Part shown: piece by piece, positions 4,736-12,417 of the stretch | Position numbering within the stretch: the stretch's first letter is position 1 | Layout: the number at the start of each line of letters is the position of its first letter | Assembly (NCBI GenBank): GCA_964407265.1 | Contig: CAYOUV010000081.1 | Location: forward strand, 1 to 12,417 | Length of the DNA stretch: 12,417 nt | From: CAYOUV01 sp964407265 | GTDB lineage: Bacteria; Chloroflexota; Anaerolineae; Anaerolineales; Villigracilaceae | Direction: 5' to 3' | The notes under the pieces: generated by a model | Told to the model about the DNA's origin: nothing | The model's input: the letters and a program-made list of their open reading frames with translations, nothing else | Database searches by the model: none | Program-made: the position numbers and the translations under genes

Positions 4736-7700
4736 CTACGGCACGATTCCCCAAATACGCACAGTACCATCCTGACTTGTAGTGGCCAGATACCGCCCAT
4801 CGGCCGAGAAGGCTAAATGTTCCACTTGACCGTGATGGCCAGGCAACGTTGAAATCACTTGCATACTGGTCAAATCCACCATCAGGATGCGTCCATCCGA
4901 TTGTCCGACGGCAACAAGTGACGACGCTGGATTAAAGGCCAAACTGGTCAATGTTATTTCTCCCCCGAGGGGGATCTGTTTGACAACTTGTTGGCTGATG
5001 GTGTCAATCAGCACTAAATCGTCGGGGGACTCCCAATTGCTCCTGATTGTGCCTACAAAGCGACCATCGGGACTGAAAGCATACTGGGTAAAGCCGTTTC
5101 TACCTATATAACTTGCAAAACCATCCAAATCAAAGACTCTGCTCCCAGTGTTCAAGTCGTAGATTGAAGGAGGCTGAACTTGTTCATAAATAGACGTGAT
5201 CAGCCAGCGGCCGTCAGGGCTAAAAGCCAATTTGGTCGCGTTGGTTCCTCTAAATTGCCGCAGGAGTTTTCCGTCGGAAGTATCATACACCCATATCCCG
5301 CCCGTTCCGGCTGTCGCCAACCTGGTGCCGTCCGGGCTGAAGGCCGCCGCAGAAAACTGGCGAAAAACGAGCCCTTCAAACTGGTAGTCGACAAACGGGT
5401 CTTCCGCTTCCCCTTCCAGCTTTTGATGGAACTTTCCGGTGCGAGCGTCCCATAAGGAAACACGGAAGGGATCGTAAACAGCCAACCAATCACCGGCCGG
5501 GCTGGGAGCCAGGATGGTCCCGCCGTGGATGTGAGTCGCCTGCAGCAGCTTCCCATCAGGCGGTTGCAGGATCCATGTATTTCCGTCCTGCCAGGCAGTT
5601 AGATTACCATCCTGGCGAAAAATCAGCCCCCGGATGATGCCGGCATGCGCTTCGAGGCTCGCAATTTGTTTCCCCAGTGCCGTATCCCAGATCAAAATGG
5701 CACCATCTATATCCACGGCTAACAGGGATTTCCCGTCAGGGCTGAATTGCAGATGCTGCAACGCTGCGGCGTGCCCTTCTAACTTCCGCAATACTTTATG
5801 ACTTTGCCGGTTATAGAGCCAGATGACCCGTTCGCTGGTGCCCACAGCCACAATTTGATCGTCGGGGCTGAGGCTCGCCGCCGTTACAGTCTGAACGTAG
5901 ATATTCAGATTACCATTTATTTCCCCTCGATACAGATCGATCGATTCGGGGGCCACACCGGGCTCGAGGCTCCATATCCAGGCCGATCCCCCCGCCGCGC
6001 CGGTCAGGAAGCGGCCATCAGCGCTGAATGAGAGATCCGTAATATCGTTGTCCGGTCCGCCCAGAGCATTGACGATGACTCCTGAACGGGCATCCCAAAC
6101 CCGAACGGCGTTAGCATAGTTCAAACTCCATTCATTGCCCAGGATCGCGGCGACCAGTTTTCCATCGGGGCTAAACACAGACCGGCGCAAGTCATGGTAC
6201 TCACCGTATAAAGTGGAAACCACCTGCTTTCTGTTCATGTCCCAAACCTGTAGATTATTGTCTTCATTCTTATAGACCAACAGCTTCCCATCCGGGCTGA
6301 TCACCGGCTCGCCGCCTCCTTCCCGGTCAACCAGGACTTTACCGCTAGCCACATCACGAACCTGCACGTGTCCGGCGTCCACGCTGGCAGCCAAGGTCCT
6401 CCCGTCAGGAAGAAAAGCAACGTTGTAAGTCCAGCCACTTACCTCGAGCCGAGCGCTTTCAGCCAGGGATGTATCGTACTGAAAAACCCCCAACGAACCC
6501 GCAACCGCAACGATCTCCCCGGAAGGTGACCAGGTAGCCCGTTCTACCGTGCCCCGCCCGAAGCGGGATAACTCTTGTACCTGGGCGGCATTGGCTTGCG
6601 TGATCGCCAATGGCGAGGATGGTCTGGAACCATTAGTCATGGAAGGCGTCGGCTGAGGCGTGGCAGTCGGCCAGGCCATCAAGGCTGGCGTAGCTGTAGC
6701 CAACGGAGCCAGAGATGACATCCCGGCCTGCTGCCCCAGCTGTGCAATCTGGCTGATATCCCACAATTCGCTTTTATCATCTTGATCTATTGCCAGGGTC
6801 CGGTTGTCGGGACTGATATCCAACTGCCGACTTGAGTAGAAATCAGTTTCGGATTGGTATAACAATCTACCGTTAGCTGTACTCCAAAAACACAGTTTGG
6901 AATTCACGATCGCAGCTAACAGGCTGCCATCTGGACTAATCGTCAAAGCGTTGATGTACTGAGAAGATAGGTCCAGTTTGATATCCTTTCCAGTCTCCAG
7001 ATTCCAGAGTTCGACCCAGTTATCAGTATCGTCCCCATTGCTGCGGGCGTAAAGCGGAGCGCGAAAAGCTGAAGCGCTATACACATAACCAGTTGAATCC
7101 GGCAAGCTGATTTTCCGCAGCAACTGGCGGGTTTCCAGGCTCCAGACCTGGGCAGATCTCCCATCCTCCACTTTCAGGATGGCAAACAGAGATCGGCCAT
7201 CTTTCGAGAAAGACAACCCAGTCACGGAAGAATCCGGTAGGTTAGAATCGAACTCCAAGACTTTTTTGGCCTGGCCCAGGTCCCAAATCTCAATCTCCGT
7301 CTCGTTTCCAAATGCCAACAAGCTCCCATTGGAAGAGAAAGCCAGCCCCATTGTATGGGGAAAATCGTAAAAATTGTCCATTTGTGAACTGGCCTTATTC
7401 GTTGCACTGTAGACGACCTTCCCATCCTCGAGCCGGCCTTGCAGGGTCAATACTGGCCGCCCGTTATGAACATCCAGAATTAGCAGCGCGGCATCATAAG
7501 CCGTGATGGCCATCCGTTTGCTGTCCGGGCTGAAAGCCAGGTCATATATACCGCCGTATTGTGAAACATCAATATAGCGCAACAACTTGCCCGTAGCGGC
7601 ATCCCACAACCAAACACCATCCTGGGCTATGGCCACTGTCTGTCCATCCGGGCTGAAAAGCAGGTCATTGAGATATCCCTTGGTGTAACCTTGTTGGTAT

Positions 7701-10696
7701 TGCTGTAATTCGAAGGGGTCGACCGTGGGTTGCGGCATAACTGCCGACGTGATCTGACTGTTTTGAAGGTTGAAAATTTTCGGGGGCTGATCATAGGCCG
7801 TATAAACAAGCAAGGACCGGCTGTTGGAATTAAATTTAATGCGATCGATGGCGTGTCGAAATCCGGTTAGGACGCGTACGAGTTCGCCGGTATCCGGATT
7901 CCACAGGCGGATGGTCCCATCGGCACTGCCGGAAGCCAGAAACCGTCCGTCCGGGCTGAAATCAACACTGGTAACAGCTTGCGCGTGGCCTTCCAGTAAA
8001 AAGCTTGTCTGCCCGGTATACAAATCCCAAACGTAGACGCGGTGGTCGCTGTGTCCTGCCGCCACCAAGCGTCCATCCGGGCTGATAGCCGGCTCACTCA
8101 CGCCGTGATAACGACCGCTGAGCAAGGTGGGATAGGGATTGTTATAGCCGAAGACATCTTTCCGTTCTTCAACATTCCACAGGCCAATCGCTCCGTAAGG
8201 GCCGCCTGATGTACGGTCATTGATCCGGTAGGCGATATATTTTCCATCCTTGGTAAAAGTATAGCCATCTGTAGAACCATTTCCACCAAAAAGCCTCCCT
8301 ATCACACTTTGACTAGCCAGCTCAATGACCTGGGCGCCAAACGAAGATTCCAGGATGATCAACTTGTCATCCGGGCTGAAGGTTATCCAAGCGTAAAAAT
8401 TATCGCCAACATCAATTGAACCCAGGAAAGTCATGTTGGCTGCGTTGTACCATTTCAGAAAATTCCCTTCCACGAGTGCAGCGAGTTTGCCATCTGGAGA
8501 ACGGTACAGTGATGAACTGGACCCCTTGCCCAATTCGATTGCCTTGGAAATTTGAACGGTGGGCAATGCGACTGTCGGCAGTCCCGTAGGCAGGTTGGTA
8601 GGCGTGGGACGAGGATTTGATTCGGCCATGGCTGGAGAACGCACCTGCCAAAGTTGGATCGAGCCATCAAACTTGGCACCGAGTAAAGTTCGTCCATCAG
8701 TGCTGAAAGCCAGCCCCTCGATCTGATACCTGCTGCTTTCTAACTTCATAAGCGGCCGACCGCTCCACACGTCCCACAATTCAATCTTGGGGGCTTCTTC
8801 GGAATAAGTTAGACCACCGCCGATAGCCAGCAATTGCCCATCCGGGCTAAAAGCGAGGCTGGAAACCGAAAGCTGCGAGCTGGTCAGGATATATATCACT
8901 TGGTTATTGGTGGTATCCCAAATTTTAACTTTGGCTTCTCCGAAATAACCGTCAAAACCACTGACGGCCAGGTAACGTCCGTCCGGGCTAAAAACCACCT
9001 GTGTGTCTCGTATAAGCCCATCGATGGTCTGTAATAATGTAGCTGTTTGCAGGTCCCAGATCTCGACGGTAGAACCTCCGGCCGCAATTAGCTTGCGTCC
9101 GTCCGGGCTATAAGACAGAGTTTTAACGTAATACCGTCCGTTGACTTCCTGGGCTTGATCCAAGGTGCGTATAATCTCCCCAGAATAGACATTTCTCAGC
9201 GTAACCATACAACCATCGCCGCCATAGGCGATGGTATCGCTACTGGGACTAAACGCAATCGCTGCCACCTCCGGGCAAGGAATATCCACTGCAGGTTGTT
9301 TTCCGGATTTTGCATTCGCCAAGGCAAACGAACCATCGCTGCTTGAATGCTCAAGGTCCTGGCCATCTGGCAACCCTTCCCCAGTTTGGGTATCCACCAG
9401 GGCAATCGCATCCTTGCTGCTTGCAAATGCCAGGAGCTTCCCATCCGGGCTGAAGGTCAAGGGGTGGGTACCATTAAACGTGTAGCGCACCTGGCCGGTG
9501 GCCAACTCACGCACCTGGATATTATTTCCCACCACGGCAGTCAGCGTTCCATCCGGGCTAAAAGCGGCAGCGGACAAGTTACCAGAATATTGATCGAAGA
9601 CTTGGATTGGGCAGCATTTGGACAAGTCCCATACCTGGGGATTACCATCCAGCGCTAACAACAGAGACCCATCCGGGCTAAAGGCCAAGTTTCTGATCCT
9701 GGCAGCCGGCATTGAAAAGCTTATTTTTTTCGCAGAGGTATCCCAGATGTCAACAGCGTTCTCACCGCTCAAGGCGATCAAGCGCCCATCCTGGCTGATG
9801 GCCGTGCCCCAAATATTGCTTTGGCCGAGAGTGATTTCTTCCGAAGGTTTGCCATCGCTGACATTCCAATAGCGAATTTTGTTTTGATAATCAATGCCTG
9901 GGGTTGCGTTGTCCATTAAGTAAAGCGACTCGGATATCACCGTGATAAAACGTTTGCCACCCGGCTCGAAAAATATGGCTTCGATGCTTTCGCGGTTTTC
10001 CAAGGTCAAGGGTGGATAGCGGAGCTCCCGAGTGGTTAGATCCCTGACGAAGATCTCATTATAAGAAGACGCTACAACCAGATTCCCGTCCGGGCTTAGC
10101 ACCAAATCGCGAATTCCGTCGATATATCCCGGGAAAACATCGAGCAACTGACCGGAGGATACTTCCCATATTTGAATAGCCTGACCGGTCGAGACGATCA
10201 ATCGTGCATTATCCGGGCTAAATAACACCCTTACACTTTCCATCTGCACCCCAGCGTCCTCCAGCGTTCGCACGCGAAGCGCGCGGTTGGGATCCCAGAT
10301 TTGTATCAACCCCTTTCTCGTGATGACGGCCAATTGCTTTCCATCTGAGCTGAAAGCCAGGTCGGTAATCTCTTGACCCGTGTCGAGCGCCCCAGTCGGT
10401 TGGAAGCTGTGAGCGTCATATAGGTCGACACGTAATGAGGTGCCCAATGCAAGTAGACTCCCATCTAGGGACCAAGCTCCAACTCTAACAGCACCATTTC
10501 CGAATGACTTTCTTAATTCGAGAGACGGAACAGTTAAGGCTGATATTTCAACCGGCCGTGAAGCTGTAGGGCTGGGAGTAGCCTCCGGTACGCTTGCCGG
10601 ATTTTCGCAGTTCATCAAGATAATAACGGACAGGCTGAAAACGACGACCAAAAACAACCGGCGAGTAGGTTTTGAGTCTTTCAAGATCGATTCCAT
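4736..10696 (-). CDS. Giant exported WD40-repeat protein (three modules, about 41 blades)
   Basis: A 1986-residue protein. The N-terminus has basic residues (K9, R12, R13), a hydrophobic stretch at 14-28 and C30 in LMNC, then a Thr/Pro/Ser-rich segment. This looks like a lipoprotein signal with an unusual Asn before Cys, or else a signal anchor. The rest is WD40 blades with the recurring core (A/V)FSPDG(R/K) and WD, WN or similar strand ends. I count about 14 blades in module A (to about residue 685), 13 in B (about 720-1325) and 14 in C (about 1370-1986). The modules are separated by Thr/Pro-rich linkers at about 686-717 and 1325-1368. Six seven-blade propellers would fit. Such proteins serve as binding platforms outside the membrane; the ligand is unknown. 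The ATG at 10696 is chosen because a signal-like N-terminus follows and GGGAG lies 8-9 nt upstream; an ATG at 10756 with GGAG six nt upstream would add 20 residues. It has its own promoter at 10854-10881. Confidence 0.93.
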   Translation of the reverse strand: MESILKDSKPTRRLFLVVVFSLSVIILMNCENPASVPEATPSPTASRPVEISALTVPSLELRKSFGNGAVRVGAWSLDGSLLALGTSLRVDLYDAHSFQPTGALDTGQEITDLAFSSDGKQLAVITRKGLIQIWDPNRALRVRTLEDAGVQMESVRVLFSPDNARLIVSTGQAIQIWEVSSGQLLDVFPGYIDGIRDLVLSPDGNLVVASSYNEIFVRDLTTRELRYPPLTLENRESIEAIFFEPGGKRFITVISESLYLMDNATPGIDYQNKIRYWNVSDGKPSEEITLGQSNIWGTAISQDGRLIALSGENAVDIWDTSAKKISFSMPAARIRNLAFSPDGSLLLALDGNPQVWDLSKCCPIQVFDQYSGNLSAAAFSPDGTLTAVVGNNIQVRELATGQVRYTFNGTHPLTFSPDGKLLAFASSKDAIALVDTQTGEGLPDGQDLEHSSSDGSFALANAKSGKQPAVDIPCPEVAAIAFSPSSDTIAYGGDGCMVTLRNVYSGEIIRTLDQAQEVNGRYYVKTLSYSPDGRKLIAAGGSTVEIWDLQTATLLQTIDGLIRDTQVVFSPDGRYLAVSGFDGYFGEAKVKIWDTTNNQVIYILTSSQLSVSSLAFSPDGQLLAIGGGLTYSEEAPKIELWDVWSGRPLMKLESSRYQIEGLAFSTDGRTLLGAKFDGSIQLWQVRSPAMAESNPRPTPTNLPTGLPTVALPTVQISKAIELGKGSSSSLYRSPDGKLAALVEGNFLKWYNAANMTFLGSIDVGDNFYAWITFSPDDKLIILESSFGAQVIELASQSVIGRLFGGNGSTDGYTFTKDGKYIAYRINDRTSGGPYGAIGLWNVEERKDVFGYNNPYPTLLSGRYHGVSEPAISPDGRLVAAGHSDHRVYVWDLYTGQTSFLLEGHAQAVTSVDFSPDGRFLASGSADGTIRLWNPDTGELVRVLTGFRHAIDRIKFNSNSRSLLVYTAYDQPPKIFNLQNSQITSAVMPQPTVDPFELQQYQQGYTKGYLNDLLFSPDGQTVAIAQDGVWLWDAATGKLLRYIDVSQYGGIYDLAFSPDSKRMAITAYDAALLILDVHNGRPVLTLQGRLEDGKVVYSATNKASSQMDNFYDFPHTMGLAFSSNGSLLAFGNETEIEIWDLGQAKKVLEFDSNLPDSSVTGLSFSKDGRSLFAILKVEDGRSAQVWSLETRQLLRKISLPDSTGYVYSASAFRAPLYARSNGDDTDNWVELWNLETGKDIKLDLSSQYINALTISPDGSLLAAIVNSKLCFWSTANGRLLYQSETDFYSSRQLDISPDNRTLAIDQDDKSELWDISQIAQLGQQAGMSSLAPLATATPALMAWPTATPQPTPSMTNGSRPSSPLAITQANAAQVQELSRFGRGTVERATWSPSGEIVAVAGSLGVFQYDTSLAESARLEVSGWTYNVAFLPDGRTLAASVDAGHVQVRDVASGKVLVDREGGGEPVISPDGKLLVYKNEDNNLQVWDMNRKQVVSTLYGEYHDLRRSVFSPDGKLVAAILGNEWSLNYANAVRVWDARSGVIVNALGGPDNDITDLSFSADGRFLTGAAGGSAWIWSLEPGVAPESIDLYRGEINGNLNIYVQTVTAASLSPDDQIVAVGTSERVIWLYNRQSHKVLRKLEGHAAALQHLQFSPDGKSLLAVDIDGAILIWDTALGKQIASLEAHAGIIRGLIFRQDGNLTAWQDGNTWILQPPDGKLLQATHIHGGTILAPSPAGDWLAVYDPFRVSLWDARTGKFHQKLEGEAEDPFVDYQFEGLVFRQFSAAAFSPDGTRLATAGTGGIWVYDTSDGKLLRQFRGTNATKLAFSPDGRWLITSIYEQVQPPSIYDLNTGSRVFDLDGFASYIGRNGFTQYAFSPDGRFVGTIRSNWESPDDLVLIDTISQQVVKQIPLGGEITLTSLAFNPASSLVAVGQSDGRILMVDLTSMQVISTLPGHHGQVEHLAFSADGRYLATTSQDGTVRIWGIVP
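6590..6722 (-). other. Thr/Pro-rich linker between WD40 modules B and C (coding)
   Basis: Encodes an Ala/Thr/Pro-rich stretch (ATATPALMAWPTATPQPTP and onward), about residues 1325-1368. Directly after it the chain restarts with ELSRFGRGTVERATWSP, which resembles the start of module A (ELRKSFGNGAVRVGAWS). The linker looks like the low-complexity segment that follows the signal Cys at the N-terminus, as expected if modules were joined by duplication or fusion. Confidence 0.7.
8540..8640 (-). other. Thr/Pro-rich linker between WD40 modules A and B (coding)
   Basis: Encodes NPRPTPTNLPTGLPTVALP, about residues 686-717, between the last blade of module A (ending IQLWQV) and the first of module B (AIELGKGSSSSLYRSPDG). 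It is low-complexity, free of WD40 core motifs and probably flexible. Confidence 0.7.
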
Positions 10697-11237
10697 TATC
10701 TCTTCTCCCGACCCGGGCGGCGCGAGCGTCTCCGATGGGATGTGTGACTTTGGCATGGCAAGCTCCAACGCAGGGGCTGTTGGTTAGATATCCCCCGCTA
10801 AAGAGGTGGGTTCGCATGGACCTCTAAAGCTGTCTCTCTTGGTACTCTTATGTATTATACAGAATCTGGCCCGAAATCCAACCGCCGTAAATGAAATGCG
10901 TCTCGGGTTTACAAAAATGTTGTTTCGAAGCGGCTTGCTGTGCCCGCCAAAAAGCGGGCGCGGAACAGCAGAATCTGATCGCCTTCCTGTTCCGGGATGC
11001 GGAGAGCACGCACTCGCTGACCGAATTCAGAAAAAGTCAGCCGGCAGAATGACGACTGGATGGGCACGAGCTTGGGCAACGTCCCCTGCCCCAATTAATA
11101 TTCCAGCCTAGCCGGCAGCGCTTTCAACGCCGCTGACTCGAAAGTTCGTTCGGCCGTGTTCGGGCTGAAGCACAGCTAGGACTTCCGCAGGCTCAAATTT
11201 GTCTTTCCAAGTCAGTGAAGTCGAACGTACGGGGGGA
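10697..11237. other. Intergenic region and WD40 gene leader, no convincing gene
   Basis: About 540 bases. The part nearest the WD40 gene holds its promoter and a roughly 150-nt leader, including a possible AGAGGT/ACCTCT hairpin (10802-10825). Further right are a small dyad GCCCGC-CAAAAA-GCGGGC (10942-10959) and a weak CAGCG/CGCTG-type dyad near 11115-11135. Short open frames occur on both strands but use TTG or similar starts without a ribosome-binding site. I see no clear terminator for the aldo/keto reductase gene, which ends at 11238. Confidence 0.5.
10854..10881 (-). promoter_or_regulatory. Probable promoter of the WD40 gene
   Basis: On the minus strand TTGGAT (10876-10881) is followed after 16 bp by a perfect TATAAT (10854-10859). 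Transcription would start near 10847, leaving a 5' leader of about 150 nt before the ATG at 10696. The -35 matches consensus at four of six positions. Confidence 0.6.
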
Positions 11238-12218
11238 TCAGCCCTGGCGCCACCGGCTGGACAGTTCGTTCAGCCGGGCGATTTCGTCCCCGGACAACTT
11301 GAACCCCATGGCAGCGGCGTTTTCCTGCGCCTGGCGGACCTTGGTCACGCCGGGGATGGTCACCACCGCTTCTCCCTGCGCATTGATCACCCAGTTCAAG
11401 GCCACCTGCCCGGGCGTGGCGTTGTATTTTTGTCCGATCTCCTCCAGCGCCGCGACCAGCGCACGGCTTTTCTCGACACCACTGCGCAGCCTGGCACGCC
11501 AGAACCAGGATTTCTGCCCTAAGAGTTCAGGGTTTTGGTGATACTTACCGGTCAACAGGCCTGAGGCCAGCGGGGTATAGGCGATGATCGTGACACCCAG
11601 TTCCCGGGCGGTATCCAGGATGCCGTCTGTTTCGATCGAGCGGTCCAACAGGCTGTAGCGCACCTGATTGACTGCCAGGGGCAGTCCGCGCTTTTGCAGG
11701 GCGGCGTGCGCCCGGCGCATGCGCTCGGGGTTGAAATTGCTGACCCCCACCGCGCGGATCTGGCCGGCCTCGACCAGGTCGGCCATAGCTTCCATTTCCG
11801 CCTCCGGCGAGGAGAAGCCGAAGGGCTGATGTACCATGTACAGGCCGATCGAATACCCATCCAGGAAGCGCAGACGGTCCTGAATGGTGCGCGGGATGTT
11901 GCGGGCGGTTCGGAAAAGCGGCCACCACTTGGTCGCCACCACCACTTCCGCGTCGGTTTTCCCTGCGGCTTTTAACGCCGTCGAGAGCGAGGCCTCGGAG
12001 ACCCCGCTGCCGTACAACTCAGCCGTGTCGAACCAGTTGATCCCGCCCTCCAGCCCGGCCTGGACGATGGCGTTCTTTTCTTCCTGCGCGATGACCGGGA
12101 AGGCGGAGCCCACCAAGCCGCCGCCACCTGCGAATTCCATCATCCCCAATCCGATCGGCGTGACCCGGATGTCCGTCTTTCCCAGCCTGCGCATGGCAAG
12201 CGATCCTTTAGTAGGCAT
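11238..12218 (-). CDS. Aldo/keto reductase family oxidoreductase
   Basis: A 326-residue (alpha/beta)8-barrel enzyme of usual family length that should reduce or oxidise carbonyl compounds with NAD(P)H in the cytoplasm. The catalytic tetrad is complete: D64 and Y69 in WFDTAELYG, K97 in ATKWW and H130 in MVHQP. Other family signatures are GVSNFNP (158-164), NQVRYSLLDRS (184-194), YTPLASGLLTGKY (214-226) and the cofactor-binding end IPGVTKVRQAQEN (288-300). The pattern fits the group of bacterial reductases annotated as YajO/Tas or potassium-channel beta-like, but the substrate cannot be told. The ATG at 12218 has AAAGGAG six nt upstream; an ATG eight codons in lacks such a site. It stands alone between a PIN-domain gene and the WD40 intergenic region. 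A TAAAAT about 40 nt before the ATG is a weak -10 candidate. Confidence 0.95.
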   Translation of the reverse strand: MPTKGSLAMRRLGKTDIRVTPIGLGMMEFAGGGGLVGSAFPVIAQEEKNAIVQAGLEGGINWFDTAELYGSGVSEASLSTALKAAGKTDAEVVVATKWWPLFRTARNIPRTIQDRLRFLDGYSIGLYMVHQPFGFSSPEAEMEAMADLVEAGQIRAVGVSNFNPERMRRAHAALQKRGLPLAVNQVRYSLLDRSIETDGILDTARELGVTIIAYTPLASGLLTGKYHQNPELLGQKSWFWRARLRSGVEKSRALVAALEEIGQKYNATPGQVALNWVINAQGEAVVTIPGVTKVRQAQENAAAMGFKLSGDEIARLNELSSRWRQG

Positions 12219-12344
12219 AGTTTTCTCCTTTCAAAAAGATGGACGTGCTGGATGCTGGAAATTTTACACCCATCATCTTCGGGCTGTACTGCCCCCCTCC
12301 CCCAATTACGGAGTGCGGCGAAAATATCTGAAACGAATTTCTGC

Positions 12345-12417
12345 TCAATCAAGCCACTCGAGGCTGACCAGTTCTTCGACTATTCGAAATTCCCGATCAC
12401 CTGTGAGGATCGTCGCG
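12345..12417 (-). CDS. PIN-domain (VapC-like) protein, C-terminal 23 codons
   Basis: The minus strand opens at the window edge and ends at a TGA (12345-12347) after 23 codons reading ATILTGDREFRIVEELVSLEWLD. The pattern (I/V)LTGD.EF followed by a basic or acidic helix and a final (I/L)EWL is the usual C-terminus of PIN-domain ribonucleases such as VapC toxins; the Asp of LTGD is the last conserved acidic residue of the active site. If it is a VapC, the antitoxin gene would lie further right, outside the window. The fragment is short, so the family call rests on this one motif. Confidence 0.65.
   Translation of the reverse strand, partial: ATILTGDREFRIVEELVSLEWLD

Noticed and set aside
4800..10500. 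Many near-identical short blocks such as CCATCCGGGCTGAA, looking like an interspersed repeat array
   Set aside because: Each block is the reverse complement of codons for the WD40 core FSPDG; spacing is irregular at about 100-200 bp and in frame. It is a protein repeat, not a CRISPR or mobile repeat.
10909..11094. 61-codon minus-strand frame in the intergenic region
   Set aside because: Begins with TTG, has no ribosome-binding site and no recognisable motif; not enough to call a gene.
12140..12352. 70-codon minus-strand frame overlapping the start of the aldo/keto reductase
   Set aside because: It overlaps the reductase start and its strong ribosome-binding site in another frame and has no family signature.

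Overview
The window looks like chromosomal DNA of a Chloroflexota bacterium, most likely of the Anaerolineae type. This is inferred from four things: a moderately GC-rich composition, a secreted protein made of very many WD40 blades with Thr/Pro-rich linkers, a short TPR protein with a Pro/Ala-rich tail, and a T-box-controlled threonyl-tRNA synthetase. No rRNA or tRNA gene, phage gene, transposase or CRISPR array is visible. Every protein gene I support lies on the minus strand, so the window is best read from right to left.

Right edge (12417 to 11238): the last 23 codons of a PIN-domain (VapC-like) gene, then a complete aldo/keto reductase with all four catalytic residues. Next comes about 540 bases without a convincing gene (11237 to 10697), which hold a sigma70-type promoter and a roughly 150-nt leader for the next gene. 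That gene (10696 to 4736) fills half the window. It encodes a 1986-residue exported WD40 protein with about 41 blades in three modules separated by Thr/Pro-rich linkers.

Centre (4735 to 2482): thrS with its own control region, namely a near-consensus promoter, a T-box leader with an ACC (Thr) specifier, a T-box core, an intrinsic terminator and a competing antiterminator. The synthetase lacks the usual N-terminal TGS domain but keeps its editing, catalytic and anticodon-binding regions. A UUCG-capped hairpin follows the stop codon.

Left part (2480 to 1): a compact cassette of an AcrR-like TetR regulator, a 65-residue two-helix membrane protein and a CPBP-family intramembrane protease. Two inverted repeats with the half-site TACATAC/GTATGTA and a 6-bp spacer lie on the regulator promoter and just upstream of the small membrane gene. 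The cassette is therefore probably a self-repressed, inducer-responsive unit, and it is the best candidate here for an undescribed system. A second UNCG-capped hairpin of the same family as the one after thrS follows the protease gene. The left edge holds the N-terminal 133 codons of a TPR protein running out of the window.
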